Source: a virus. Taken from it: a stretch of DNA of 20,622 nt. The stretch is from IMG/VR virus record IMGVR_UViG_3300016457_000155, positions 1-20,622 of that record, one strand, 5' to 3'. Both the position numbers and the translations under genes were made by a program. Within the stretch, counting starts at the first letter, position 1. Each line of letters starts with the position of its first letter. The notes under the pieces were generated by a model. That model had not been told where the DNA came from. It did not search any database and saw nothing but the letters and a program-made list of their open reading frames with translations. Shown in pieces: positions 7,379-14,703 of the stretch.

Positions 7379-8140
7379 TTATGATTGTGTCCCTACTACA
7401 GTCCAAGTACCTGGAGTACCAGCTGTAGTACATATCATTAGTTTACCATTTACGACTGCCAGATCGCCAATTTCCGCTGCTCCAGAAGGTGTACTCGTTC
7501 TGTTATACAAGTGCATATCAGCCACTGGCTGTTCCGCTTCTATATAGAAGGGTATTCCTTTATCCACATAATAAAGATATGCAAAGATTCCCATCCCATA
7601 TTTAGTGCCAACTCCGTATTTAAATGAACCATATTTTCCACCAACTGCTTCTGAAAAGAGTTTTATTCCACTACTATCTATCTGTACCCGTCTATCGTAA
7701 TCCTTTGTTCTAATAACACTATTAGTAATAGTTACTCCGCTAACAAGTCCATCGGTTATCGTACCCAAGTCAGAAGAAATATCAGACAATTGACTAATAG
7801 AAAGCTTTTCCTCTCCTATAGAGGAATCAGCAATTTTAATTCCAGTAAGAGTATAATTCGCAATTTTATCCCCCGTAATGGTAAGGTTAGCAATGTTCTG
7901 TGCTGTAATAGTATTACTAGCTATCTCGTCTCCAGTTACAGCTCCATAAGCTATTGTAACATTAGTAACAGCATTTTCACTAAGGTGGTGTGATTCAATT
8001 ACATTATCGTCAAGGCGGGCAATACCCATATTCAGGGAAGAAACCAAATCTTCCAAAAAGCGTTTTACATCTTCAATATCAGTTATGTCCCTGATATTAC
8101 TTGGAAGTATGTTAAGTGCCCCAAACCTATTTGTTGCCAC
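7379..8140 (-). CDS. Tail fibre protein with 10-residue repeats
   Basis: This 253-aa protein begins MATNRFGALN. GTG 8140 is chosen because GGAGGT lies about five bases upstream and the codon overlaps the adaptor's TAG as TAGTG, like other junctions here; an upstream GTG at 8152 would give 257 aa but lacks a site. Residues 20-45 are helical. Residues 69-108 are four ten-residue repeats (TGDEIASNTI, TAQNIANLTI, TGDKIANYTL, TGIKIADSSI), the kind seen in trimeric fibre shafts. The C-terminal part (EIGDLAVVNGKL to TWTVVGTQS) is a small beta domain often found at the end of tail proteins. It lies between adaptor and spike, so it may be a spike-attachment or neck fibre; that role is inferred. Confidence 0.65.
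   Translation of the reverse strand: MATNRFGALNILPSNIRDITDIEDVKRFLEDLVSSLNMGIARLDDNVIESHHLSENAVTNVTIAYGAVTGDEIASNTITAQNIANLTITGDKIANYTLTGIKIADSSIGEEKLSISQLSDISSDLGTITDGLVSGVTITNSVIRTKDYDRRVQIDSSGIKLFSEAVGGKYGSFKYGVGTKYGMGIFAYLYYVDKGIPFYIEAEQPVADMHLYNRTSTPSGAAEIGDLAVVNGKLMICTTAGTPGTWTVVGTQS
7817..7936 (-). repeat. Four 10-residue fibre repeats
   Basis: These encode four tandem units with the pattern T-G/A-x-x-I-A-x-x-T/S-I/L (residues 69-108 of the fibre). At the DNA level the copies have diverged, so this is a protein repeat rather than a recent duplication. Confidence 0.7.
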
Positions 8141-8856
8141 TACCACCTCCACCGAGGATAGTTATCAGGAAGTCTAGGACCGCCAGAACGCGGGCGTCTC
8201 TTGCCAGCTATTCCATAAATGTACATTCTATCCGAAATCAAATCTATGGTCTCCCAAGTTTTCCTTTCCTGATAGTACAATGTAAGGTACTGTCTTCCCT
8301 TGTTGATATCAGCCACCTCTGATTGAGCGATAAGTAATTGACCCAAGCACCAGTTAAGGATAAGACCTCTTTCATTACTTATAGGTGCCGGTAAGGTTGA
8401 GGAAGTATCATCCTCTACAGCTCCAGTGTACTTCTTGTACCGTAAAGTAAGAACCTTTCCATCATAATCATCGCTAGGACACTTGTACAAGGTTATCTTA
8501 TCATAGCCATCATATCCACGAACATAGTACCTGGGTCTTCCAGTATCATCAGGCCAATCAATCTTGTAATTATCCAGTTCCAGTGTCGTTGTGGGATAGA
8601 CTCGCTCATTATCCTCATCCGTAATACGAGCAATCTCTGCCAAATCAGACGGCAAGGTATAGCTTGCTGTTCCAGATACTAATTCTATTGTGCTATCGTC
8701 TACCTCAATGAACATTCCACAAGTACGGGATAAGTCCTTGAGACAATTATTGATTTCTTGAAGAACAGTACTCCTTTCTATTGCTACTGGCGTAGTAGTA
8801 TCCAGGTGCAGTTTAGTAAGAATCTCATCTATAAGACTAGCAACATTTTCAGCCAT
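8140..8856 (-). CDS. Head-tail adaptor (SU10 / T7 gp11-like)
   Basis: This 238-aa protein opens with a helical bundle (SLIDEILTKL, then STVLQEINNCLKDLSR, about residues 7-43). A beta segment follows (TASYTLPSDLAEIARI), then a beta-rich middle with a Tyr-rich stretch (RYYVRGYDGYDKITLYKCPS), and a C-terminal helix pair (LILNWCLGQLLIAQSE, LTLYYQERKTW). This order is typical of adaptor proteins that dock under the portal in podoviruses. The C-terminus is basic and Pro/Arg/Trp-rich (KRRPRSGGPR to YPRWRW). Its ATG overlaps the methyltransferase end by eight bases. The call rests on fold-like pattern and on its place between head and tail genes. Confidence 0.65.
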   Translation of the reverse strand: MAENVASLIDEILTKLHLDTTTPVAIERSTVLQEINNCLKDLSRTCGMFIEVDDSTIELVSGTASYTLPSDLAEIARITDEDNERVYPTTTLELDNYKIDWPDDTGRPRYYVRGYDGYDKITLYKCPSDDYDGKVLTLRYKKYTGAVEDDTSSTLPAPISNERGLILNWCLGQLLIAQSEVADINKGRQYLTLYYQERKTWETIDLISDRMYIYGIAGKRRPRSGGPRLPDNYPRWRW

Positions 8857-9481
8857 GATTATCTCCTATTTCTATAGCGAAAGGGTCTCCAACATCCTCT
8901 TTCTTAGGAAAGGGAAAGCCGTCAAAAGTCTTCTTCCCTTTTTTCTCTCCAATGAACCGTAATTCGGCTCTGTCATAAGTACCCAAGCAACGCACTTCCC
9001 AAACAAGTCCTCGATTCCAACTAAAGAAATCAACCCTTCCAGCAAGTGTTTCTCGTGTAAAGCCCCATTGATGCTTCATTGTATCAGTAGGCAAGCCAAA
9101 AAGCATATCCATAGGCGTTATCATATACGGCTTATTCCCAATGGGATACAAACCCCGCTCGTGGTCATTCTCCAAAATCTTCTCTGCAACGAGTGAAAGG
9201 TTAGGCACAAGGATATACATTTGCCCACCAGGCTTCAATACTCGATACCATGTATGCAAAACATTAGGATACACGCGCAAGTCAATATGTTCAAGTACAT
9301 GGGAAGCGTATACAGCTTCGAAGCTCTCATTATCAAAAGGAATCTCTGTAGCAGTAGCAACAACATCGGGTTTAACATCTTCATCGATATCCAAGCGGAC
9401 TACTGTAAAAGCATCTGTTATACTCTTTGGCGTAAACTCCTTAACACCTGACCCAATATTTAAAAGTCTTGGTTTCTTCAT
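8849..9481 (-). CDS. SAM-dependent methyltransferase (class I, type 11-like)
   Basis: This 210-aa protein has a clear Rossmann methyltransferase core: motif I LNIGSG (7-12), an acidic end of strand two LDID (30-33), FEAVYASHVLEHI (54-66) and VLKPGG (81-86). The HVLEH...LKPGG pair is characteristic of Methyltransf_11-type small-molecule or glycan methyltransferases, rather than DNA methyltransferases, which would show a (D/N/S)PPY motif that is absent here. ATG overlaps the glycosyltransferase stop as ATGA, so the two are probably co-translated and act on the same product. Substrate unknown; a sugar added by the neighbouring enzyme is the simplest inference. Confidence 0.8.
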   Translation of the reverse strand: MKKPRLLNIGSGVKEFTPKSITDAFTVVRLDIDEDVKPDVVATATEIPFDNESFEAVYASHVLEHIDLRVYPNVLHTWYRVLKPGGQMYILVPNLSLVAEKILENDHERGLYPIGNKPYMITPMDMLFGLPTDTMKHQWGFTRETLAGRVDFFSWNRGLVWEVRCLGTYDRAELRFIGEKKGKKTFDGFPFPKKEDVGDPFAIEIGDNHG

Positions 9482-10287
9482 ATCTTTCCCAAGCTCCCAT
9501 CCAAGGAAATAAGGTCTATGTTACCTTCCCTGATGTTAAGATTCCAGGAATCTACCAAGGCCTTAACTTCATCCAGTCTCTTCGGGTCCTCAATAATTCC
9601 AGTAACAAGCTTGTATTTCAAGCGATTATACTCAACATTATCAGCATCTACCCAACCTACATCAAGCATGTGTCTAGCAGAAAAGGTCAAGTCAATTGCA
9701 CACTTAAAGTCAGGAATTACAGACATAGCCTTTGCACAAAAGTACACATCTTCTGTATGATACTTACCTGTTCGATACCATTCCTTTTCGCGAAAAGAAA
9801 TCGACATTGAAGTAAAGACGTTCATACGGGTCAATGTACAGCCATTCCCAATTGCCTTACACCTGTAAAGTCCATCACGGGGGGAAACAGAGGACTCGTC
9901 CAAACCCAATGTCCATTCATTCCCTTCCCCGTTAAAAGCCATCAATGAATATGGATACCCTCGGACATAGTACTTTGGCGAAATCATGTGAATATCCTGA
10001 TGCTTTTCCAATCGCTTCACCAGCCTTACAAGGGTATCGCTCTCGCAGACCGTATCATCATCCAACCAAAAGAAATAATCACACCCAGACTTAATAGCTG
10101 CGTCAATTGCAATATTCCTTGCACTAGCAATTTCAAGTCTTTGTGGGGTAATAAGCACCAGGGAATCCCGTGGCCGTTTCTTCCCATAGTAATAAAGCAT
10201 TGCTGCCAAGGAGCTGGCAACATGAGGATGCACATTGGAAAGCATTACAGAACCAACGGCTATTTTAAGCCTTTTACTCGTAGCCAT
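9478..10287 (-). CDS. GT-A fold glycosyltransferase
   Basis: This 269-aa protein starts with a strand-turn AVGSVMLSN and a helix. It contains ARNIAIDAAI (56-65), the metal/nucleotide-sugar DxD region YFFWLDDDTV (71-80), GNGCTLTRMNVF (147-158), an acidic active-site-like HTEDVYFC (177-184) and a C-terminal His (SARHM, 206). This is the usual order in family-2-like GT-A enzymes. There is no membrane segment, so it acts in the cytoplasm. An AAAAGGAT site lies ahead of ATG 10287, inside the zinc-ribbon gene (28-base overlap). A G6 word encodes VSPR at 134-137, in a loop. Target unknown; the position among virion genes suggests glycosylation of a capsid or tail protein. Confidence 0.8.
   Translation of the reverse strand: MATSKRLKIAVGSVMLSNVHPHVASSLAAMLYYYGKKRPRDSLVLITPQRLEIASARNIAIDAAIKSGCDYFFWLDDDTVCESDTLVRLVKRLEKHQDIHMISPKYYVRGYPYSLMAFNGEGNEWTLGLDESSVSPRDGLYRCKAIGNGCTLTRMNVFTSMSISFREKEWYRTGKYHTEDVYFCAKAMSVIPDFKCAIDLTFSARHMLDVGWVDADNVEYNRLKYKLVTGIIEDPKRLDEVKALVDSWNLNIREGNIDLISLDGSLGKI
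9877..9888 (-). repeat. G6 word, site 3
   Basis: Exact 12-mer in the glycosyltransferase gene, read as VSPR (134-137). Confidence 0.9.
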
Positions 10288-10442
10288 ATAAGTATCCTTT
10301 TAAAGAGGCTAGGCCGCCACCCTTCACAAGGAAGGATGACACGCCTAGCTCCACATTTTGGACACCCACCCAATTTATGTACTTCTTCTAGAAGCATTGC
10401 TGCTCCACAAGATGCACACTTTAGATAGGTATCACGCTCCAT
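10260..10442 (-). CDS. Small zinc-ribbon protein
   Basis: This 60-aa protein has two CxxC knuckles, CASC (9-12) and CPKC (27-30), separated by 14 residues, followed by a basic, partly hydrophobic C-terminus (RPSLFKRILIWLRVKGLK). This is a classic zinc ribbon. It starts one base after the decoration gene ends and overlaps the glycosyltransferase start. Such small ribbons are frequent in phages and usually have no known role. It could bind nucleic acid or partner the next enzyme. Confidence 0.7.
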   Translation of the reverse strand: MERDTYLKCASCGAAMLLEEVHKLGGCPKCGARRVILPCEGWRPSLFKRILIWLRVKGLK

Positions 10443-10443
10443 T

Positions 10444-10896
10444 TTACATACACCTTACAAACACCTTTGCCGTTGTTGATATGGTAGAAACACTTGCAGA
10501 AGCGACAGTCTCCATAGCAACGAACATTGGTGGTTCCTTGGAAATAACACTTCCTGCATCAACAGCAGTCAAGGCACTCTGTGCAGTAGATGCAACAAAG
10601 ATATCACCAATAGCCACATTGGAATTGGTTGCCGTTCCGTGTGCATAGATGCGGGCATTGTCCATCACGCCGTATACCTGGCAAAGACCATAAGTACCAT
10701 CAGGTATGCTTTCAGCCGCCAAGCCTACAACGAGAGATTTCTTTGCTGCTGTCTGCACAGCTTGAACATCAATTCCATCTCTGGTTCCATCGCATTTCCA
10801 TTCCAAAGGAGTCCCAATGGGAAGTGTCGCACCTTCATCATTCACAACAACGATGAAAACCTTTTCAGGTCCTTTCGTTAATACTGTAGTAAGCAC
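10444..10896 (-). CDS. Capsid decoration-like protein
   Basis: A 150-aa, beta-rich, Ala/Val/Thr-rich protein with segments PIGTPLEWKCDG, KSLVVGLAAESIP, GLCQVYGVMDNARIYA and VAIGDIFVAST. This resembles small head-decoration proteins encoded directly after the capsid gene. The start is GTG 10896, with an exceptionally strong Shine-Dalgarno (AGGGGAGGTG) that overlaps the capsid gene's stop, as expected for a protein made in high copy number. No catalytic motif is visible. The role rests on gene order, size and composition. Confidence 0.6.
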   Translation of the reverse strand: MLTTVLTKGPEKVFIVVVNDEGATLPIGTPLEWKCDGTRDGIDVQAVQTAAKKSLVVGLAAESIPDGTYGLCQVYGVMDNARIYAHGTATNSNVAIGDIFVASTAQSALTAVDAGSVISKEPPMFVAMETVASASVSTISTTAKVFVRCM

Positions 10897-10910
10897 AATT
10901 CACCTCCCCT
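10897..10910 (-). promoter_or_regulatory. Strong ribosome binding site for the decoration gene
   Basis: The minus strand reads AGGGGAGGTG, then AATT, then the GTG start. It overlaps the capsid stop codon (TAG at 10911-10909), so translation of the two genes is tightly linked. Confidence 0.75.
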
Positions 10911-11958
10911 ACGAAATATCCGTAATGTTGCTGTCTACAAAGACACCATGTTTACGGCGATTACTGACTGTCATGTTTCCATACCACAAAATCAAGCAAC
11001 TCCTTGCATCCTGATTCTGTGGTGTTATCCACGGTGTTCTGACAAAGTTCTTGTTGGATGCATAACGCAACCGTAAGAACCTACTGTTAAGCATTATTGC
11101 ACCGCATGTACTAGCCGGGTCAGATACATTTGCAGATGCATATTGCTCATCCCAGTACATAGTCGCACCACGGAATTTCAGGTTCTGGAAACCATAAGCA
11201 GCCGCTTCCTGATCCATTGGTACATCCAGAGCCTTCTTGACAGCGAGATAAGACTCATAGCTTTCAAAGAGCTTCTCACTCACAAGAATTATGTCTGGGG
11301 TACCTCCAGTTCCCTTGGAACAGTAATTAAAGAGCTGTGCCATTGCAACAGGACCTGTAGCAGCAGCACTTGAGGAATCGAACCATGTAAAGGTTGAACC
11401 TCCATTACCCTTTGCCTTGTTCCTCCACCAAGTATTAGCCGAAGTATCAATAGCTCCGACATCGTAACTGTCAGGAGTCTCGGACACCAGAGCTAATAGT
11501 CCAGCGGGGTCTTTGGATGTCTGCGAAGCATTGTACTTCCCAGCAGCAAAAATGAAGCCAGCAAACTTCTCTTGGAAAGACATCTCCAATTGACGTAGCT
11601 TGCTCCCAACAAGGTTAATTAACTGTCCCCTTCCTGCATTCTGAAACTCAGAGAGGCCGTCAATTATAACAGAACCTCCCACCTGTGCCCAAGGATACAG
11701 AGCCGCTGTGATTCCTTCCTGCGGAGTCAAGTCAAGAGTCTCATACCGCTCGTAAGACTTCACAGTGGAATTAGTGCCATACATCAGCGGTTCAATAATC
11801 TGTATACCACCACTAGCAGCCTGATAGCATCCTTTTCGCTTGAGTTCAAACATAGCAGGAGTTTCTTTGAAAATATTGTCCGTTAGAGTCTTCATGTAAA
11901 GGTCTAGACTCGTAGAGACAATTTCATCAAAAGTTCTAGTTTCAGACGTATTTGACAC
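10909..11958 (-). CDS. Major capsid protein
   Basis: This 349-aa protein starts at GTG 11958 (AGGGGG site upstream). It begins with a helical arm (LDLYMKTLTDNIFKETPAMF, about 17-36) and GGIQIIEPLMYG, then WAQVGGSVIIDGLSE and a long spine-like helix (INLVGSKLRQLEMSFQEKFA). It has a central domain with PDIILVSEKLFESYESYL and a C-terminal RFLRLRYASNKNFVRTPWI followed by SCLILWYGNMTVSNRRKHG. This is the order of HK97-fold capsid proteins of the P-loop/E-loop/spine type. It follows the scaffold gene and precedes a decoration-like gene, the standard head cassette. No protease gene is nearby, and the scaffold is a separate gene. Confidence 0.85.
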   Translation of the reverse strand: MSNTSETRTFDEIVSTSLDLYMKTLTDNIFKETPAMFELKRKGCYQAASGGIQIIEPLMYGTNSTVKSYERYETLDLTPQEGITAALYPWAQVGGSVIIDGLSEFQNAGRGQLINLVGSKLRQLEMSFQEKFAGFIFAAGKYNASQTSKDPAGLLALVSETPDSYDVGAIDTSANTWWRNKAKGNGGSTFTWFDSSSAAATGPVAMAQLFNYCSKGTGGTPDIILVSEKLFESYESYLAVKKALDVPMDQEAAAYGFQNLKFRGATMYWDEQYASANVSDPASTCGAIMLNSRFLRLRYASNKNFVRTPWITPQNQDARSCLILWYGNMTVSNRRKHGVFVDSNITDIS

Positions 11959-11969
11959 TTTATTTCCCC

Positions 11970-12773
11970 CTACTTATATCCTAATTTATTTGTAACATAT
12001 TCCAAGATTTGTTCAGGTGTGGCGTTCTTCGGAACATCACTAAAATCAGGACCCTTCTCTTCTCTTCCTGTCATTCCAGTACCGAAATGGCTTTGCAAAA
12101 GGAAAGCTGATTCTGGTACAGCCTTTCCTGTCTTCTGTCTGTCCAATACCGCCAAGTGATAAGCATCAGGCAATTGGAATGCCCGACCATTCTGGATAAT
12201 GCTCATCACTTCCTGCTGAAACGTTGGGTCGTAAAGATATGGATACATCGGCTTACCACTAGCATCCAATGTATTGGCCATCTTCTGCAATTCAACCTGT
12301 ATACCTGTAAGATGAGTAGTAGCTTTGGTAGTCTTTACCTCATCTAGGACAGGTCGAATAGACTCTTTTACCATCTCTTGTATTGCCCGTGGTAAGGTCT
12401 TTACTAAATCCTCAATCGTTTCAGCGGATTGGAGTTCTTGCAGAACCTGGTTTCCAGTACCTTCGTTTCCCCCCGTAAGAGAAGAATCTGCTCCGCCAGC
12501 TTGCGATTCTAGCCACTGTTGAAACTTTGGGTCTTGCAACATGGAATCTAGAATCTTGGCTTTTCGCTCCGCTTCACTGTACTCCGCCTTTACCTCGTTA
12601 ACCCTCTTGGAAACGATTTGGTTTACCTTCTCCTGTTGTTCTGGAGTAAAAATACCCCCTTGAGGCTCTGTATTCGTCCCAGTGTCTGGAGAAGTTGACC
12701 CCTGCCCTGGTTCAGGGTTTCCATCCGTAACCGATACATTGTTCCCAGGTGTTACCATTGTGTTCTCTTCCAT
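11970..12773 (-). CDS. Scaffolding protein
   Basis: This 267-aa protein has a disordered Gly/Pro/Thr/Asn N-terminus (1-40), then a coiled coil (FTPEQQEKVNQIVSKRVNEV, about 42-61, continuing to about 85), a helical middle and a short C-terminal domain (PKNATPEQILEYVTNKLGYK) that may contact the capsid protein. The EQQEKVNQIV...KR motif is common in phage scaffolds. ATG overlaps the stop of the 101-aa gene as TAATG. A G6 word encodes TGGN at 100-103, in a disordered Gly-rich stretch. Confidence 0.8.
   Translation of the reverse strand: MEENTMVTPGNNVSVTDGNPEPGQGSTSPDTGTNTEPQGGIFTPEQQEKVNQIVSKRVNEVKAEYSEAERKAKILDSMLQDPKFQQWLESQAGGADSSLTGGNEGTGNQVLQELQSAETIEDLVKTLPRAIQEMVKESIRPVLDEVKTTKATTHLTGIQVELQKMANTLDASGKPMYPYLYDPTFQQEVMSIIQNGRAFQLPDAYHLAVLDRQKTGKAVPESAFLLQSHFGTGMTGREEKGPDFSDVPKNATPEQILEYVTNKLGYK
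12465..12476 (+). repeat. G6 word, site 4
   Basis: Exact 12-mer in the scaffold gene, read as TGGN (100-103) in a disordered segment. Confidence 0.9.
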
Positions 12774-13078
12774 TATACCTTAACTCCTTTCCAATTTTTT
12801 AACCGACTGATACCCTTCTTTTTAAGGACAGTTTCCACTACCTTTTCAGGAGTTACCGTCGGTTTTGGTCTCTTATTTATACTCTGTGGATCGTACTGCA
12901 TCAACCCCCTTTCTTGCATTTTTTCATACTTTTCCCTTTTTGTTTCTATCCAGCCTAGCGTAGGGTCATAATACGGTCCATTGAAAACAACATCAAACAT
13001 ACCCTTTAGGCTGGGAATCCTATCCGATATCTTAACCAATTTACCATTTCTGAATGCATATACCCCTGTCTTACGCAT
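12773..13078 (-). CDS. Small protein between portal and scaffold
   Basis: A 101-aa, basic protein beginning MRKTGVYAFRNGKLVKISDR, with a central segment NGPYYDPTLGWIETKREKYE then MQERGLMQYDP. Proteins with a '(Y)Y-x-P-x-LG-x-xI-x-[ST][RK]RE...GL' pattern are common after the portal gene in phages, mostly without known function. Both ends are TAATG overlaps (with portal and scaffold), so it is locked into the head operon. A role in head assembly or packaging is likely from position only. Confidence 0.6.
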   Translation of the reverse strand: MRKTGVYAFRNGKLVKISDRIPSLKGMFDVVFNGPYYDPTLGWIETKREKYEKMQERGLMQYDPQSINKRPKPTVTPEKVVETVLKKKGISRLKNWKGVKV

Positions 13079-14703
13079 TACCTGAACAAGCCTCCTCTAC
13101 CTACTGCCTGCATTACTGCATTTGGATTTGGTAGCTCTTGCGACCTTGGATTCACACCTTGTCCAACTCCTAGCAAACGGGGGGAAACGGGGGCTTGGGA
13201 TAGCAAAGCATTTTTGTCCCTAACATTCATCAAGCCCATTACTGTATTTAAAAGGGCCTCGTGATTAACAGCTGGGTCATTCGCAAATGTCTGGTAAAGC
13301 AGTATAGCTCTCTGGAAGTTAGCAGACTCGTCTCTCGGTCGCATACTTCCTGAATGCACCTCAACGAAATGCTCACCTTGTAACTCTTCCTTCTGAACAA
13401 TTCGCCACTGTACCTCGCCATCTGGTCCATAGAATTGAGCAACCTGTGGACTAGGATATAGCTTCTTCATTATCTCTATATCCTTAAACGCAACACGCTC
13501 AGCGAAATCCCCAACTAAGTCAACCTTTTCACCAAGCCGTAACCTAGCACCTGCCATAATCTGTTCAGCTTCATAGGCCGTCTTCGTCCCACCAACTTGA
13601 CCAGCTTGCAAGTACTCATTGATTCCAGTAATTTCCCTATGGTCATTCCTGATAAGTGCCTGATAATTATACACATCTGAAGACAATGGTGCATCGGTAA
13701 TAGGCTGCAAACCATCAATGTCATTCATCTGGACAATGACGCCATCCTCACCACTCTCGAGGGCATCAAGGGCTTCCTTGTCAGCAGAATGCTTCTGCAA
13801 CTTGTATTTACGATTGAACCTCTTTGTGTGGACAAGCATCAATGTCCGCAACCTATCAAGCTCTCTTTGCTGTTCCATTACAGGCTCAAGATCGGCAATG
13901 CCATAATGCTCATCGACAATTTCATTGAAAACAAGCTGCGTAAATAGACTCTTCAATGGATACGGTGATTGTCGCGGAGGGTCAAGAAAAGAATCATAAT
14001 CGGGGCTTATCACGGATATTTCATGATGCAACTGGTCATGTACCTCATAGACCTCAACACGCCCCAATGTGTCATCGTGTACATTCTCCAATTGGTCTGA
14101 ATCGGATTGCATCTCCAATCCACTTTCCAAGGACTTTATTTTTGCTGAAGGTAGATTGGCCTTTGGCCATCTCTTCTTTGCCTCTTCACGGCTTAAGACA
14201 ACCCGTCTAAAGACATAGTAGGCATCCTCAACATTTACCGCTCCAGGCTCTATCCACAAGTCATATGGACTGACCCTTGTCAGATAGACATCAGGCAAGC
14301 CAGTTCCAGGATTCGGCATGACATGAGACATGCCATAACCAACGCTAAGTAAAAGGGCATCTAGAACAATGAGACGAACAATTGCCTTCCTTTCCTGCAT
14401 TCTCCAAAGCCTATTCTCAAGGAATTGAAGAACCCTAGCACTTTCCTCGAACCAAGGCCGTGTTCCAGTAATGTAAATATAGGGATTTTCTGAACAAGAG
14501 GCTCGGAGAAGGACCTTTATTGTCGGGAAGGCAAGATTAACATGAATATTCTCTGCCTCAAGGAAGTCATCCTCACTCTCTCCCTTGTACTGGGAAAGTG
14601 CCATCCTCCAGGTTTGTTCAATCTTTGTCTCTCGAAAGTTCTTTGCCCTTTCAAGACGTGTCTTCCATTCTTCTATATTATGCCGTGTCTTTCTTCTTCC
14701 CAT
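13078..14703 (-). CDS. Portal protein
   Basis: This 541-aa protein has an N-terminal helical region (EEWKTRLERAKNFRETKIEQ), then NPYIYITGTRPWFEESARVL and a wing-like domain with VYLTRVSPYDLWIEPGAVNV and VFRRVVLSREEAKKRWPKA. The crown/stem region contains YGIADLEPVMEQQRELDRLR and TGINEYLQAGQVGGTKTAYE, then AEQIMAGARLRLGEKVDLVG. This fits P22/T7-like portals of about 500-700 aa. The portal forms the DNA entry ring and binds terminase and adaptor. It is overlapped by terminase upstream and the 101-aa gene downstream, both as TAATG. A G6 word encodes VSPR at 506-509, in the flexible C-terminal tail. Confidence 0.85.
   Translation of the reverse strand: MGRRKTRHNIEEWKTRLERAKNFRETKIEQTWRMALSQYKGESEDDFLEAENIHVNLAFPTIKVLLRASCSENPYIYITGTRPWFEESARVLQFLENRLWRMQERKAIVRLIVLDALLLSVGYGMSHVMPNPGTGLPDVYLTRVSPYDLWIEPGAVNVEDAYYVFRRVVLSREEAKKRWPKANLPSAKIKSLESGLEMQSDSDQLENVHDDTLGRVEVYEVHDQLHHEISVISPDYDSFLDPPRQSPYPLKSLFTQLVFNEIVDEHYGIADLEPVMEQQRELDRLRTLMLVHTKRFNRKYKLQKHSADKEALDALESGEDGVIVQMNDIDGLQPITDAPLSSDVYNYQALIRNDHREITGINEYLQAGQVGGTKTAYEAEQIMAGARLRLGEKVDLVGDFAERVAFKDIEIMKKLYPSPQVAQFYGPDGEVQWRIVQKEELQGEHFVEVHSGSMRPRDESANFQRAILLYQTFANDPAVNHEALLNTVMGLMNVRDKNALLSQAPVSPRLLGVGQGVNPRSQELPNPNAVMQAVGRGGLFR
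13177..13188 (-). repeat. G6 word, site 5
   Basis: Exact 12-mer in the portal gene, read as VSPR (506-509) in the C-terminal tail. Confidence 0.9.
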
